Made by a program: the position numbers and the translations under genes | Assembly (NCBI GenBank): GCA_033765305.1 | Contig: JANRID010000018.1 | Span: 124,001-188,000, forward strand | Origin: RDXT01 sp033765305 | GTDB lineage: Bacteria > Bacteroidota > Bacteroidia > J057 | Length of the DNA: 64,000 bases | Direction: 5' to 3' | Shown: in pieces, positions 17,200 to 24,086 of the stretch | Numbering within the stretch: position 1 is the stretch's first letter | Layout of the letters: each line of letters opens with the position of its first letter | The notes under the pieces: generated by a model | The model's database searches: none | Seen by the model: only the letters and a program-made list of their open reading frames with translations | What the model was told of the DNA's origin: nothing

Positions 17200-17207
17200 T
17201 ACCTTTG
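17200..17207 (+). promoter_or_regulatory. -7 box of trxA
   Basis: TACCTTTG matches the Bacteroidota -7 consensus TAnnTTTG exactly. It lies 29 bases before the trxA ATG at 17237. There is no good -33 TTTG, as expected for a promoter that depends on an activator. Confidence 0.6.
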
Positions 17208-17236
17208 TCTCAACATGGGTTAACCGCCAGATCGCC

Positions 17237-17548
17237 ATGACTCCTGAAGTAAAACCTACCTTTGCCGAACTGATCAGCTCCGAGGTGCCGGTGCTGGTCG
17301 ACTTTTTCGCCACCTGGTGCGGCCCCTGCATTGCGATGGGCCCTGTGCTGAAAGACCTGGCCGCCGAGATGGGCGACAAGGTCCGCATCATCAAGATCGA
17401 TGTGGACCGCAATCCCCACATCGCCCAGCATTACAACATCATGGGCGTACCGACCTTCATGCTGTTCAAAAACGGCGAAGCCGTCTGGCAGCAGTCGGGC
17501 ATGCTGCCGCGCCAGCAGCTGAAACACGTAATCGAACGCTTCGCGTGA
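17237..17548 (+). CDS. trxA: thioredoxin
   Basis: 103 residues, single thioredoxin domain without signal peptide, so cytoplasmic disulfide reductase. The active site is WCGPC with Cys28 and Cys31, and the cis-Pro loop is NIMGVPTFMLFKNG. Length and motifs are those of TrxA. The last bases overlap the GTG start of a small membrane protein gene (GTGA), so the two are translationally coupled. A Crp/Fnr-type operator and a perfect -7 box precede it, suggesting this copy is stress- or redox-controlled rather than the only housekeeping thioredoxin. Confidence 0.93.
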   Translation: MTPEVKPTFAELISSEVPVLVDFFATWCGPCIAMGPVLKDLAAEMGDKVRIIKIDVDRNPHIAQHYNIMGVPTFMLFKNGEAVWQQSGMLPRQQLKHVIERFA

Positions 17549-17778
17549 ATACGATCCTCAACGACTGGAAAACGCTCCTGCTGCTGAGCCTGACCCTCGG
17601 CCTGGCGCCTTTCTTCCCCGAACCGCATGTGTGGGGCAAGCTGCGCTGGGTCCTGGGCGGCGCAGCCGGCATGCAGCTCATCGACTGGTTTGACCTGCTG
17701 ATGCACGGTGCGCCCTGGCTGCTGCTGGGCCGCTGGGCCGTGCTGAGCCTGGTCCGCCGCCTGCGGCAGCCTGCCTAA
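17545..17778 (+). CDS. small membrane protein coupled to trxA
   Basis: 77 residues if translation starts at the GTG at 17545, which overlaps the trxA stop by four bases (GTGA). Only a GTG start reproduces the gene; no ATG is well placed. It has two hydrophobic segments (TLLLLSLTLGLAPF and WVLGGAAGMQLIDWFDLLM... WLLLGRWAVLSLV) and a basic C-terminus. Similar small proteins beginning 'WLKLLLLLTLGLAPFFPEPH' occur in other Bacteroidota, sometimes mislabelled RND transporter; function is unknown. Coupling to thioredoxin suggests a membrane redox partner or anchor (inference). Confidence 0.7.
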   Translation: MNTILNDWKTLLLLSLTLGLAPFFPEPHVWGKLRWVLGGAAGMQLIDWFDLLMHGAPWLLLGRWAVLSLVRRLRQPA

Positions 17779-17932
17779 GTAACGCTCAAAGAATACAATC
17801 CGCTTTTGGCTTGATCTCTTGCACGCATACGGCGTCAGAACAAGCCTCACTTGGCTCGCCAGGCTCGGTTTTTCCTCCTTGTCTGCGCACAAGATATCTG
17901 CGCAAAATCGGGAAGTTATTCTTTTCGCGTTA

Positions 17933-18853
17933 CTAAGCGCTGTACAGCTCCATCACGGTAATCTCCGGCAGCACGCCGATCCGCCACGTACGCGCGGAAA
18001 AGCCCAGCCCCCGGTTGACGTAGAGCCATTGCCGCCCGCTGCGGTACCAGCCCGCCCAATCGGGAAAGAGCTGCTGCAGCAGGCTGGCCTGGAATCCGGG
18101 CAGATCCACCCCGATCTGGGTGCCGTGTGTATGGCCCGACAGGGTCAGGTCCATCTGCGGGTGCCGTTCCGTGACGATCCGCCGCCAGAAGGAAGGGCGG
18201 TGCGCCAGCAGGATGCGCACCCGGGCGCCCTGCGCCTGCATCAGCGCCGGTTCCGCATCTGCATGCCGGCGGCCCAGGCGTTTGGAGCCCCAGTCTTCGA
18301 GCCCCAGCAGGGCTACAGACGGCTCGCCCGGCAGCGGGCGCAGGGCTTCGTTGCGCAGCAGGCGCCAGCCCAGCGCCGGATACACCTCGTGCACCAGCTG
18401 CGCAGCCTGCGCGATCCGCGCCTGTTCCGACGGCCATTCCGCATAGTAACCGTAGTCGTGGTTGCCGAGAATGGCATAGCGGCCCAGGCTGGCCTGCACC
18501 TGCGCGAAGTCTGCCACATAGGGCAGGATTTCCGCCGGGCGTCCGTGCACCAGATCGCCGGTAAAGACAAACAGATCGGGCCGGAGGCTGCTGATCAGTT
18601 CCGGGATGCGCCGCAGCGGGCCCGCATCCGGAAAGCAGCCGGCGTGCAGGTCGGAGCATTGCACCAGCCGCAGGCCGTCGAAAGCGCGGGGCCAGCCGGG
18701 CAGCGTCACCCGCCAGGCATGCACCCTGATATCGAAGCGGTTGCGCCACCAGCGGTGCGGGAGCAGGTGCGGCAGCGCCTCCGGCAGGGTCAGCGGCGGC
18801 TCCAGCCCTTCCCATTCAGGCCGGGTCAGACGGGGCGGCTCCAAAGGGTCCAT
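17933..18853 (-). CDS. calcineurin-like metallophosphoesterase
   Basis: 306 residues. Metal-binding motifs: CSDLH (Asp68, His70), TGDLVHGR (Asp100), GNHDYG (Asn131, His132) and GHTHGTQIG near the C-terminus. These define the YkuE/UDP-2,3-diacylglucosamine-hydrolase-like group of phosphoesterases; the exact substrate cannot be told. No signal peptide is visible, only a Pro-rich start. The first 28 bases overlap the 3' end of aroE on the same strand, making it the last gene of the rlmN-nudix-aroE operon. The 154 bases between it and the trxA pair hold no terminator I can define. Confidence 0.88.
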   Translation of the reverse strand: MDPLEPPRLTRPEWEGLEPPLTLPEALPHLLPHRWWRNRFDIRVHAWRVTLPGWPRAFDGLRLVQCSDLHAGCFPDAGPLRRIPELISSLRPDLFVFTGDLVHGRPAEILPYVADFAQVQASLGRYAILGNHDYGYYAEWPSEQARIAQAAQLVHEVYPALGWRLLRNEALRPLPGEPSVALLGLEDWGSKRLGRRHADAEPALMQAQGARVRILLAHRPSFWRRIVTERHPQMDLTLSGHTHGTQIGVDLPGFQASLLQQLFPDWAGWYRSGRQWLYVNRGLGFSARTWRIGVLPEITVMELYSA

Positions 18854-19584
18854 GCAGCTTCAGCTTGAAAGATCAGCATATCGAGCCCGTTGCAGACGCG
18901 GGCGCCCTGCATGGCAGCCCGGTGCATGAGCAGGGTCCGGGCGGGATTGTACACCAGATCGCAAATCCAGTGTGCAGGCCCGAGCACTTCGTACGGCAGC
19001 TGCGGAGCGGAATCTATGTCCGGATACATGCCGAGGGGAGTCGTATTCACGATCAGGGGGAATTGCCGCAGCAGGTCCGCATGCAGGTCTTCGTAGGCCA
19101 GAATGCCGGGCTGCGCCCGCCGGGAAACCCGCTGCACGGGCAGCTGCATCCAGTTTTCCAGCGCATACACCACCGCTTTGGATGCGCCGCCGGTGCCCAG
19201 TACCAGCGCACCTGCAGGCCGCTCGCTTCCAAGGAAACGGAGCATCGACTGGTGAAACCCCAGCGCATCTGTGTTGTGGCCGATCAGCCGGCCGCTGTGA
19301 ATATGCACGGTATTGACAGCGCCGATGGCGGCAGCCTCGGGTGTCAGCGCATGGAGCAGCGGGATGATCTCCGTTTTGTAGGGAATGGTCACATTCAGGC
19401 CCGCAAGCTGCGGACGGCTGACGAGCAGGCCGGGCAGATCGCCGATGTCGGCCAGCTCGAACAGGTCGTACTGCGCCGCGATGCCTTCCCGCTCGAATTT
19501 TTCGGTGAAATACCGCCGGGAAAAGCTGTGTCCCAGCTTTTTGCCGATCAGCCCGTATTGCCGGACAGGGGATGGAGTATGCAT
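18826..19584 (-). CDS. aroE: shikimate dehydrogenase
   Basis: 252 residues. AroE reduces 3-dehydroshikimate to shikimate with NADPH in the chorismate pathway, in the cytoplasm. The N-terminal substrate domain has YGLIGKKLGHSFS, the catalytic lysine in NVTIPYK (Lys70), AVNTV and NTDALG (Asp106); the nucleotide-binding loop is GTGGASKA at 130-137, and the C-terminal NGLDMLIFQAE is typical. The start ATG shares one base with the stop of the upstream Nudix gene (TGATG), which implies translational coupling. Confidence 0.95.
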   Translation of the reverse strand: MHTPSPVRQYGLIGKKLGHSFSRRYFTEKFEREGIAAQYDLFELADIGDLPGLLVSRPQLAGLNVTIPYKTEIIPLLHALTPEAAAIGAVNTVHIHSGRLIGHNTDALGFHQSMLRFLGSERPAGALVLGTGGASKAVVYALENWMQLPVQRVSRRAQPGILAYEDLHADLLRQFPLIVNTTPLGMYPDIDSAPQLPYEVLGPAHWICDLVYNPARTLLMHRAAMQGARVCNGLDMLIFQAEAAWTLWSRPV

Positions 19585-20222
19585 CAGGCGTTCAGTTCTC
19601 GCAGGATGGTCAGCAGCTCCGCCAGGATCATGGCCGTAGCGCCCCAGACGCAGTGCTGCTGATAGAGGGTGTACACAGGCGTTTCGACCATAAACCCGCT
19701 GCCGGACGCCCGCACCTGCCGGATGCTGCGGATGGAGTCGTCCAGCAGATGCGCCAGCTCCACCTCGATGACCGAAGCCACTTCCCGCGGATGCGGGATG
19801 ATCTGCGGAGGTGCCTCCAGGCAGCCCAATTGCGGGTAGACCAGGTAGTTGCTGGGGGGAATGTAGAGCTCCGTCAGGCTGCCCAGCAGACGCACCTGCT
19901 CCGGCGGGATGCCGAATTCCTCATGCGTCTCGCGCAGGGCGGTCCAGGCGAAGTCCGGGTCTTCGGGGTCTCGGCGGCCGCCGGGCAGGGAGATCTGGCC
20001 GCTGTGGACCTGCCCGTCGGCGCCGCGCTCCATCAGGGGCAGGCAGAGGCGGCCTTCGCGGGGGTAGAGCAGCACCAGCACCGCGCTCTGGCGGGCATTG
20101 GGAGGCACCTGTACTTCGCGCCCGCGCAGGGGCGGCGACATGGTCATCTGGGCGTCCAGACCCGGGAGGGGCTGGCGGAGGCGTTCGGCCAGTTGCTCGA
20201 AGAGCTGGGGGCGGTGCTGCAT
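19584..20222 (-). CDS. Nudix hydrolase, CoA pyrophosphatase-like
   Basis: 212 residues. The Nudix box reads GGRRDPEDPDFAWTALRETH followed by EEFGI, and it is preceded by the UPF0035 signature GQVHSGQISLPGG that marks the CoA pyrophosphatase (NudL/YeaB) group. Expected to hydrolyse CoA or acyl-CoA to phosphopantetheine derivatives and 3',5'-ADP, or otherwise clean up nucleotides. The ATG at 20222 is chosen; the frame runs further upstream into rlmN without family similarity. One-base stop/start overlap with aroE downstream and a 31-base gap to rlmN upstream place it in the same operon. Confidence 0.9.
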   Translation of the reverse strand: MQHRPQLFEQLAERLRQPLPGLDAQMTMSPPLRGREVQVPPNARQSAVLVLLYPREGRLCLPLMERGADGQVHSGQISLPGGRRDPEDPDFAWTALRETHEEFGIPPEQVRLLGSLTELYIPPSNYLVYPQLGCLEAPPQIIPHPREVASVIEVELAHLLDDSIRSIRQVRASGSGFMVETPVYTLYQQHCVWGATAMILAELLTILRELNA

Positions 20223-20253
20223 CGGTGCGGGATGAGAGCTATGGCACAACGGA

Positions 20254-21321
20254 TCAGGAAACAGGCGGAGCCAGCGAGCGGTCCCATTTTTTGAGCGCCA
20301 GCTGCCCGCAGGCGCCGTCCACATCTTTGCCGCGGCTGCGCCGCACATTGACGATGACACCGGCCTGCTCGAGGTGGCGGATGAACGCCTGCATGCGCTC
20401 GGCGGTCGTGTTGCGGAAGCCTGCTTCCGCAACGGCGTTGTATTCGATCACATTGACCTTGCTCGGCACGATCCGGCTGAATTCCACCAGCTCCTGCGCA
20501 TCCTCCAGGCTGTCGTTCACGTCGCGGAAGATGCAGTATTCGTAGGTGACGCGGGTCTGGGTTTTTTCGTAGAAATACCGCAGCGCCTCGGCCAGGGCTT
20601 CCAGCGAGTTGGACTCGTTGATGGGCATGATCCGGGAGCGCTTTTCATCGTTGGCGGCGTGGAGGGAGAGGGCGAATTCAAACCGCACGCCGTCGTCGGC
20701 CAGCCGCTTGATCATCTTGGCGATGCCTGCCGTGGAGACGGTGATACGCTGGGGCGACATGCCCAGCCCTTCAGGCGAGGTGATGAGCTCGATGGACTGG
20801 AGGACGTTGCGGTAGTTGAGCAGGGGTTCGCCCATGCCCATGTACACGATATTGGTCAGGGGGCGGTTGTACTCGCTTTCGGCCAGCTGCCGCATGAGGA
20901 AGACCTGGTCGAAGATCTCGTAAAAGTGCAGGTTGCGCTTGAGGTCGAGGAAACCTGTAGCGCAGAACTTGCAGTCGAGGGAGCAGCCGGCCTGGGAGGA
21001 CACGCAGGCGGTGACGCGGGTCGCGGTGGGGATGAGGACCCCTTCCACGAGGTGGCCGCCGTCGAGGCGGAAGGCATACTTGACCGTGCCGTCGCTGCTG
21101 CGCTGGGAGGCTGCGATGCGGATCTGGCCGATGGTATAGCGCTCGTCGAGGCGCTCGCGGAGGACCTTGCTCAGGTTGAGCATCTCATCGAAGGAAGAGA
21201 CGCCTTTTTTCCAGAGCCAGTCGTGGATCTGGGCGGCGCGGAATCGGGGCTCGCCGAGTTCGGCCAGGGCTGCCTGGAGGGCATCCCGGTCGAGGGTGCG
21301 GATATTGACACGGTCCGGCAT
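20254..21321 (-). CDS. rlmN: 23S rRNA (adenine2503-C2)-methyltransferase / tRNA methyltransferase
   Basis: 355-residue radical-SAM enzyme that methylates C2 of A2503 in 23S rRNA (and A37 in some tRNAs). The [4Fe-4S] motif CSLDCKFC holds Cys113, 117 and 120; the two cysteines of the methyl-transfer mechanism are Cys106 (TACVSSQ) and Cys338 (DGACGQL). YMGMGEPLLN and the RITVSTAG segment are family hallmarks, and the length is normal. It is the first gene of the four-gene operon, with a perfect -7 box 31 bases before the ATG. Confidence 0.96.
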   Translation of the reverse strand: MPDRVNIRTLDRDALQAALAELGEPRFRAAQIHDWLWKKGVSSFDEMLNLSKVLRERLDERYTIGQIRIAASQRSSDGTVKYAFRLDGGHLVEGVLIPTATRVTACVSSQAGCSLDCKFCATGFLDLKRNLHFYEIFDQVFLMRQLAESEYNRPLTNIVYMGMGEPLLNYRNVLQSIELITSPEGLGMSPQRITVSTAGIAKMIKRLADDGVRFEFALSLHAANDEKRSRIMPINESNSLEALAEALRYFYEKTQTRVTYEYCIFRDVNDSLEDAQELVEFSRIVPSKVNVIEYNAVAEAGFRNTTAERMQAFIRHLEQAGVIVNVRRSRGKDVDGACGQLALKKWDRSLAPPVS

Positions 21322-21352
21322 GGGTGGCTGGCGGCGGATAGCAGCCGCGCAG

Positions 21353-21360
21353 CAAAGATA
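21353..21360 (-). promoter_or_regulatory. -7 box of the rlmN operon
   Basis: TATCTTTG on the minus strand, an exact TAnnTTTG match, 31 bases before the rlmN ATG at 21321. Confidence 0.6.
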
Positions 21361-21496
21361 CGGAGGAAAGGGGAGGAATCCGTGAGGGGTCGGGGCGGGC
21401 GCGGGAACAGATGCAGGAAATGTGCTTATATTCTATCCAAACGCGATGGCTTGCATTTCACCAAAATCTTTCATAACTTTCAGGAAAATATGAAAC

Positions 21497-22087
21497 ATGT
21501 TCGCCCGGCGCCTTCCCGCACCTGAAACCCTCCGAATCCGCCTCGCCGCCGCCCAGGCGGCGCCCTTCAGCTACCCCATGCCAGGCTGCACGCAGCAGCC
21601 CGCCCGCTATCCCGGCTACGACACCGATGCGGCCCGGACCTGGCTCGGAACCGGCCCCGAGGTGTACGCCGCCGCCTGCGCGGCCCTCCGCGCCTGGCAG
21701 ATGTTCCCCGCCGGCTGGACCTGCATCCTGCCCGCAGACGCCCCCATCCGCCCCGGTACCCCCCTGACGATGAACGCCCGCTTCCTTGGCCTCTGGTGGC
21801 ACAACAGCTGCCGCATCGTGTACGTCATCGACGAGCCCGGCCGCTTCGGCTTCGCCTACGGCACGCTGCCCGCGCACATGGAGCGCGGCGAGGAGCTGTT
21901 TCTGATCACCCGCGACGCCGACGGCGGCGTCTGGTACGAGATCCGGGCCGTCTCCCGGCCCCAGCGGCTCATCGCGCGGCTGGCCTATCCGCTGATGCGG
22001 CTCCTCCAGGCGCGCTTCCGCCAGGACTCCGCCCGGCAGATGCGCGCAGCGGCTGCCGCCCATCCCGAACCGGCCCTGCATGGATAG
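21497..22087 (+). CDS. DUF1990 domain protein
   Basis: 196 residues, cytoplasmic. The run RYPGYDTDAARTWLGTG..., MNARFLGLWWHNSCRIVYV, FGFAYGTLPAHMERGEELF and RLAYPLMRLLQARFRQDS corresponds to DUF1990 (YndH-like). Function unknown. An upstream out-of-frame ATG at 21489 could compete for ribosomes. Its end overlaps the next gene by 8 bases. DUF1990 and YndJ proteins are known to be neighbours or fused in other bacteria, so the pair likely acts together. Confidence 0.85.
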   Translation: MFARRLPAPETLRIRLAAAQAAPFSYPMPGCTQQPARYPGYDTDAARTWLGTGPEVYAAACAALRAWQMFPAGWTCILPADAPIRPGTPLTMNARFLGLWWHNSCRIVYVIDEPGRFGFAYGTLPAHMERGEELFLITRDADGGVWYEIRAVSRPQRLIARLAYPLMRLLQARFRQDSARQMRAAAAAHPEPALHG

Positions 22088-23021
22088 GCCGCAGCATCCG
22101 CGTGCGTGGTTCCGCCTGAGCCAGGCCGGGGCCCTGGCCTGGGCGCTTTGCTGGGTGCTGCCTGCCGGCGGCGGGCTGGCGGCCCGCTGGCCGGCGATGG
22201 CCCTGCTGCTGGCCGCGCTGGCCGGTGTGCCGCTGGCACTGGGCGTCATGACCCGCGAACTGCCCGACGGCTGGCCGGGGCTGCACCGGATCCGGATGCT
22301 TATCCTGCCTGCCGCAGCGCTGCTGGCGCTGTCGGTCCTGCTGCCTCCGGGCCTGGCGGCCGGGCTGGCAGCGCTGCCCTGGCTGGGCATTACGCTGGCG
22401 CTGGCGCGCACCGGTGTCTGGCGCCTGCGGCGTACCTCCTGGCGGGACCTGGGCCCGCAAACCGCACACGCCGGGCTCGTGTTCCTGGCCGTCGGCGGGG
22501 CCTGGGCCGCTGCAGACCGGCTGGGCCTCCAGGTGCTGGCATTTCCCCAGGCCATCGTGCAGCTGACTGCCATCCACTTCCATTATGCGGGGCTGTTTTT
22601 CCCCCTGCTGGCGGGGCTGGCCCTGCAGGCCTGGCCCAGCCGGGCCGCCGCCGGGGCCTGCATCCTGGCGCTGGCCGCCATTCCCCTCACCGCGCTGGGC
22701 ATTACGGCTGCGCAGGTGCTGGGGTGGCAGGTGCTGGAAGGGCTGGCAGGCGCCGCCGTAGCCCTCTCGGGCTGGCTCTGCGCCGGCGCGTACCTGCATC
22801 CGGTGCTGCGGGGGCGGCTGCGGCCGGTGCAGCGGCTGTGCTGGGGGCTCATGGGCATGGCGCTGCTCTTCAGCATGAGCCTCGCCATGCTGTACGCGCT
22901 GCGGGTGTGGTATCCGCTGCCGCTGCTGAGCATCCCCTGGATGCGGGCCTGGCATGGCGCTGCCAATGTGTTCGGCGTGGCAGGCCTGGGCCTGCTGGGC
23001 TGGGCCCTGAAGCGGAGCTGA
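22080..23021 (+). CDS. YndJ-like membrane protein
   Basis: 313 residues with about eight to nine hydrophobic membrane segments. The segment IVQLTAIHFHYAGLFFPLLA carries the YndJ-family signature (two histidines in a membrane helix). Function unknown; the paired histidines could bind metal or heme, which is speculation. Overlaps the DUF1990 gene by 8 bases, consistent with translational coupling. Confidence 0.85.
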   Translation: MDRPQHPRAWFRLSQAGALAWALCWVLPAGGGLAARWPAMALLLAALAGVPLALGVMTRELPDGWPGLHRIRMLILPAAALLALSVLLPPGLAAGLAALPWLGITLALARTGVWRLRRTSWRDLGPQTAHAGLVFLAVGGAWAAADRLGLQVLAFPQAIVQLTAIHFHYAGLFFPLLAGLALQAWPSRAAAGACILALAAIPLTALGITAAQVLGWQVLEGLAGAAVALSGWLCAGAYLHPVLRGRLRPVQRLCWGLMGMALLFSMSLAMLYALRVWYPLPLLSIPWMRAWHGAANVFGVAGLGLLGWALKRS

Positions 23022-23072
23022 ACCGGCCATTGCTTGCCCCCTATGCGGAAAAGGGCTAACTTGACCTGCGCA

Positions 23073-24086
23073 ATGCGCCTGCTGCTCTATTTCTCCCTGC
23101 TGGCTGCGACGGCCTGTGCGCCGCCGCCCCAGCCGGAATGCGCCTTTTACCACTGGCAGACCGCCTGCGGCCTCGATGCGCAGGAGCAGGCCCGGCTGGC
23201 GCAGCATGAGGTGCGCCGCCTGTACGTCCGGCTTTTCGATGTGGACTGGGACCCGGGGCGGCAGGCCGCCATGCCCCTGGCGACCGCATCGCTGGACAGC
23301 TGCCGGAGCTGGGCGGGCGAATGGGTGCCGGTGGTGTACATCACCAACCGCAGCCTGCTCAACAGCCCGCAGGACAGCATGCTGCCGCTGGCGCGGCGCA
23401 TGTTCAGCCGCGTGAGCCGCCTGACGGCCGGCCTGCCCGTGCAGGAACTGCAGCTCGACTGCGACTGGAGCGACGGCACGCGGGAGAAATTTTTCGCCCT
23501 GGCGGGCGCCGTCCGCGAGGCGGCGGCAGCGCAGGGCTGGCAGCTTTCGGCCACCATCCGCCTGCACCAGGTGAAATACGCCCGCCGCACCGGCGTGCCG
23601 CCCGTGGACCGGGGCATGCTGATGTTTTACAACATGGGGAACCTGAGCGATCCCGGCACGGAAAACTCCATCCTCGACCTGCAGACGGCTTCGGCGTATC
23701 TGACTGGCTTTCAGCAGTATCCGCTGGAGCTCGATGTGGCGCTGCCGCTGTTTGCCTGGGGGGTGGTGCTGCGCGGCGGCAAGCCGGTGCAGCTGCTCCA
23801 GCAGTTGGATGCCGCGGCGCTCGCAGACAGCGGCCGGTTTGCCCTGGAAGCCCCGGAGCGCTACACCGCGCGGCAGGGCACCTATCTGTCAGGCTATTAC
23901 CTCTATCCCCAGGACCAGATCCGGGTGGAGCGTGTACATCCGGACACCCTGCTGGCGGCTGCTGCCATGCTCCGCGGCGCACTTCCCCGGCCGCCCCGCC
24001 GGGTAGCTTTTTACCATCTGCAATCCCAACTGCTCCAACAATATCCCCATGAGACGCTTGCATCTGCTCTTGAGCTACTGCGCTAG
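23073..24086 (+). CDS. lipoprotein of unknown function, TIM-barrel-like
   Basis: 337 residues from the ATG at 23073 (an earlier in-frame ATG at 23043 is possible). A lipoprotein signal ends LLAATAC. The body contains VRRLYVRLFDVDWDP, WVPVVYITN, VQELQLDCDWSDGTREKFFAL and LSATIRLHQVKY, spaced like successive beta strands of a TIM barrel; the Asp residues in LQLDCDW look like a carbohydrate-active or DUF3142-like site. I do not assign an enzyme activity. Its last 38 bases overlap the start of the next gene, so the two are a coupled pair. Confidence 0.75.
   Translation: MRLLLYFSLLAATACAPPPQPECAFYHWQTACGLDAQEQARLAQHEVRRLYVRLFDVDWDPGRQAAMPLATASLDSCRSWAGEWVPVVYITNRSLLNSPQDSMLPLARRMFSRVSRLTAGLPVQELQLDCDWSDGTREKFFALAGAVREAAAAQGWQLSATIRLHQVKYARRTGVPPVDRGMLMFYNMGNLSDPGTENSILDLQTASAYLTGFQQYPLELDVALPLFAWGVVLRGGKPVQLLQQLDAAALADSGRFALEAPERYTARQGTYLSGYYLYPQDQIRVERVHPDTLLAAAAMLRGALPRPPRRVAFYHLQSQLLQQYPHETLASALELLR

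Noticed and set aside
17779..17932. tRNA or small RNA gene in the gap before the metallophosphoesterase gene
   Set aside because: No cloverleaf or T-arm motif and no convincing hairpin with T-run was found.
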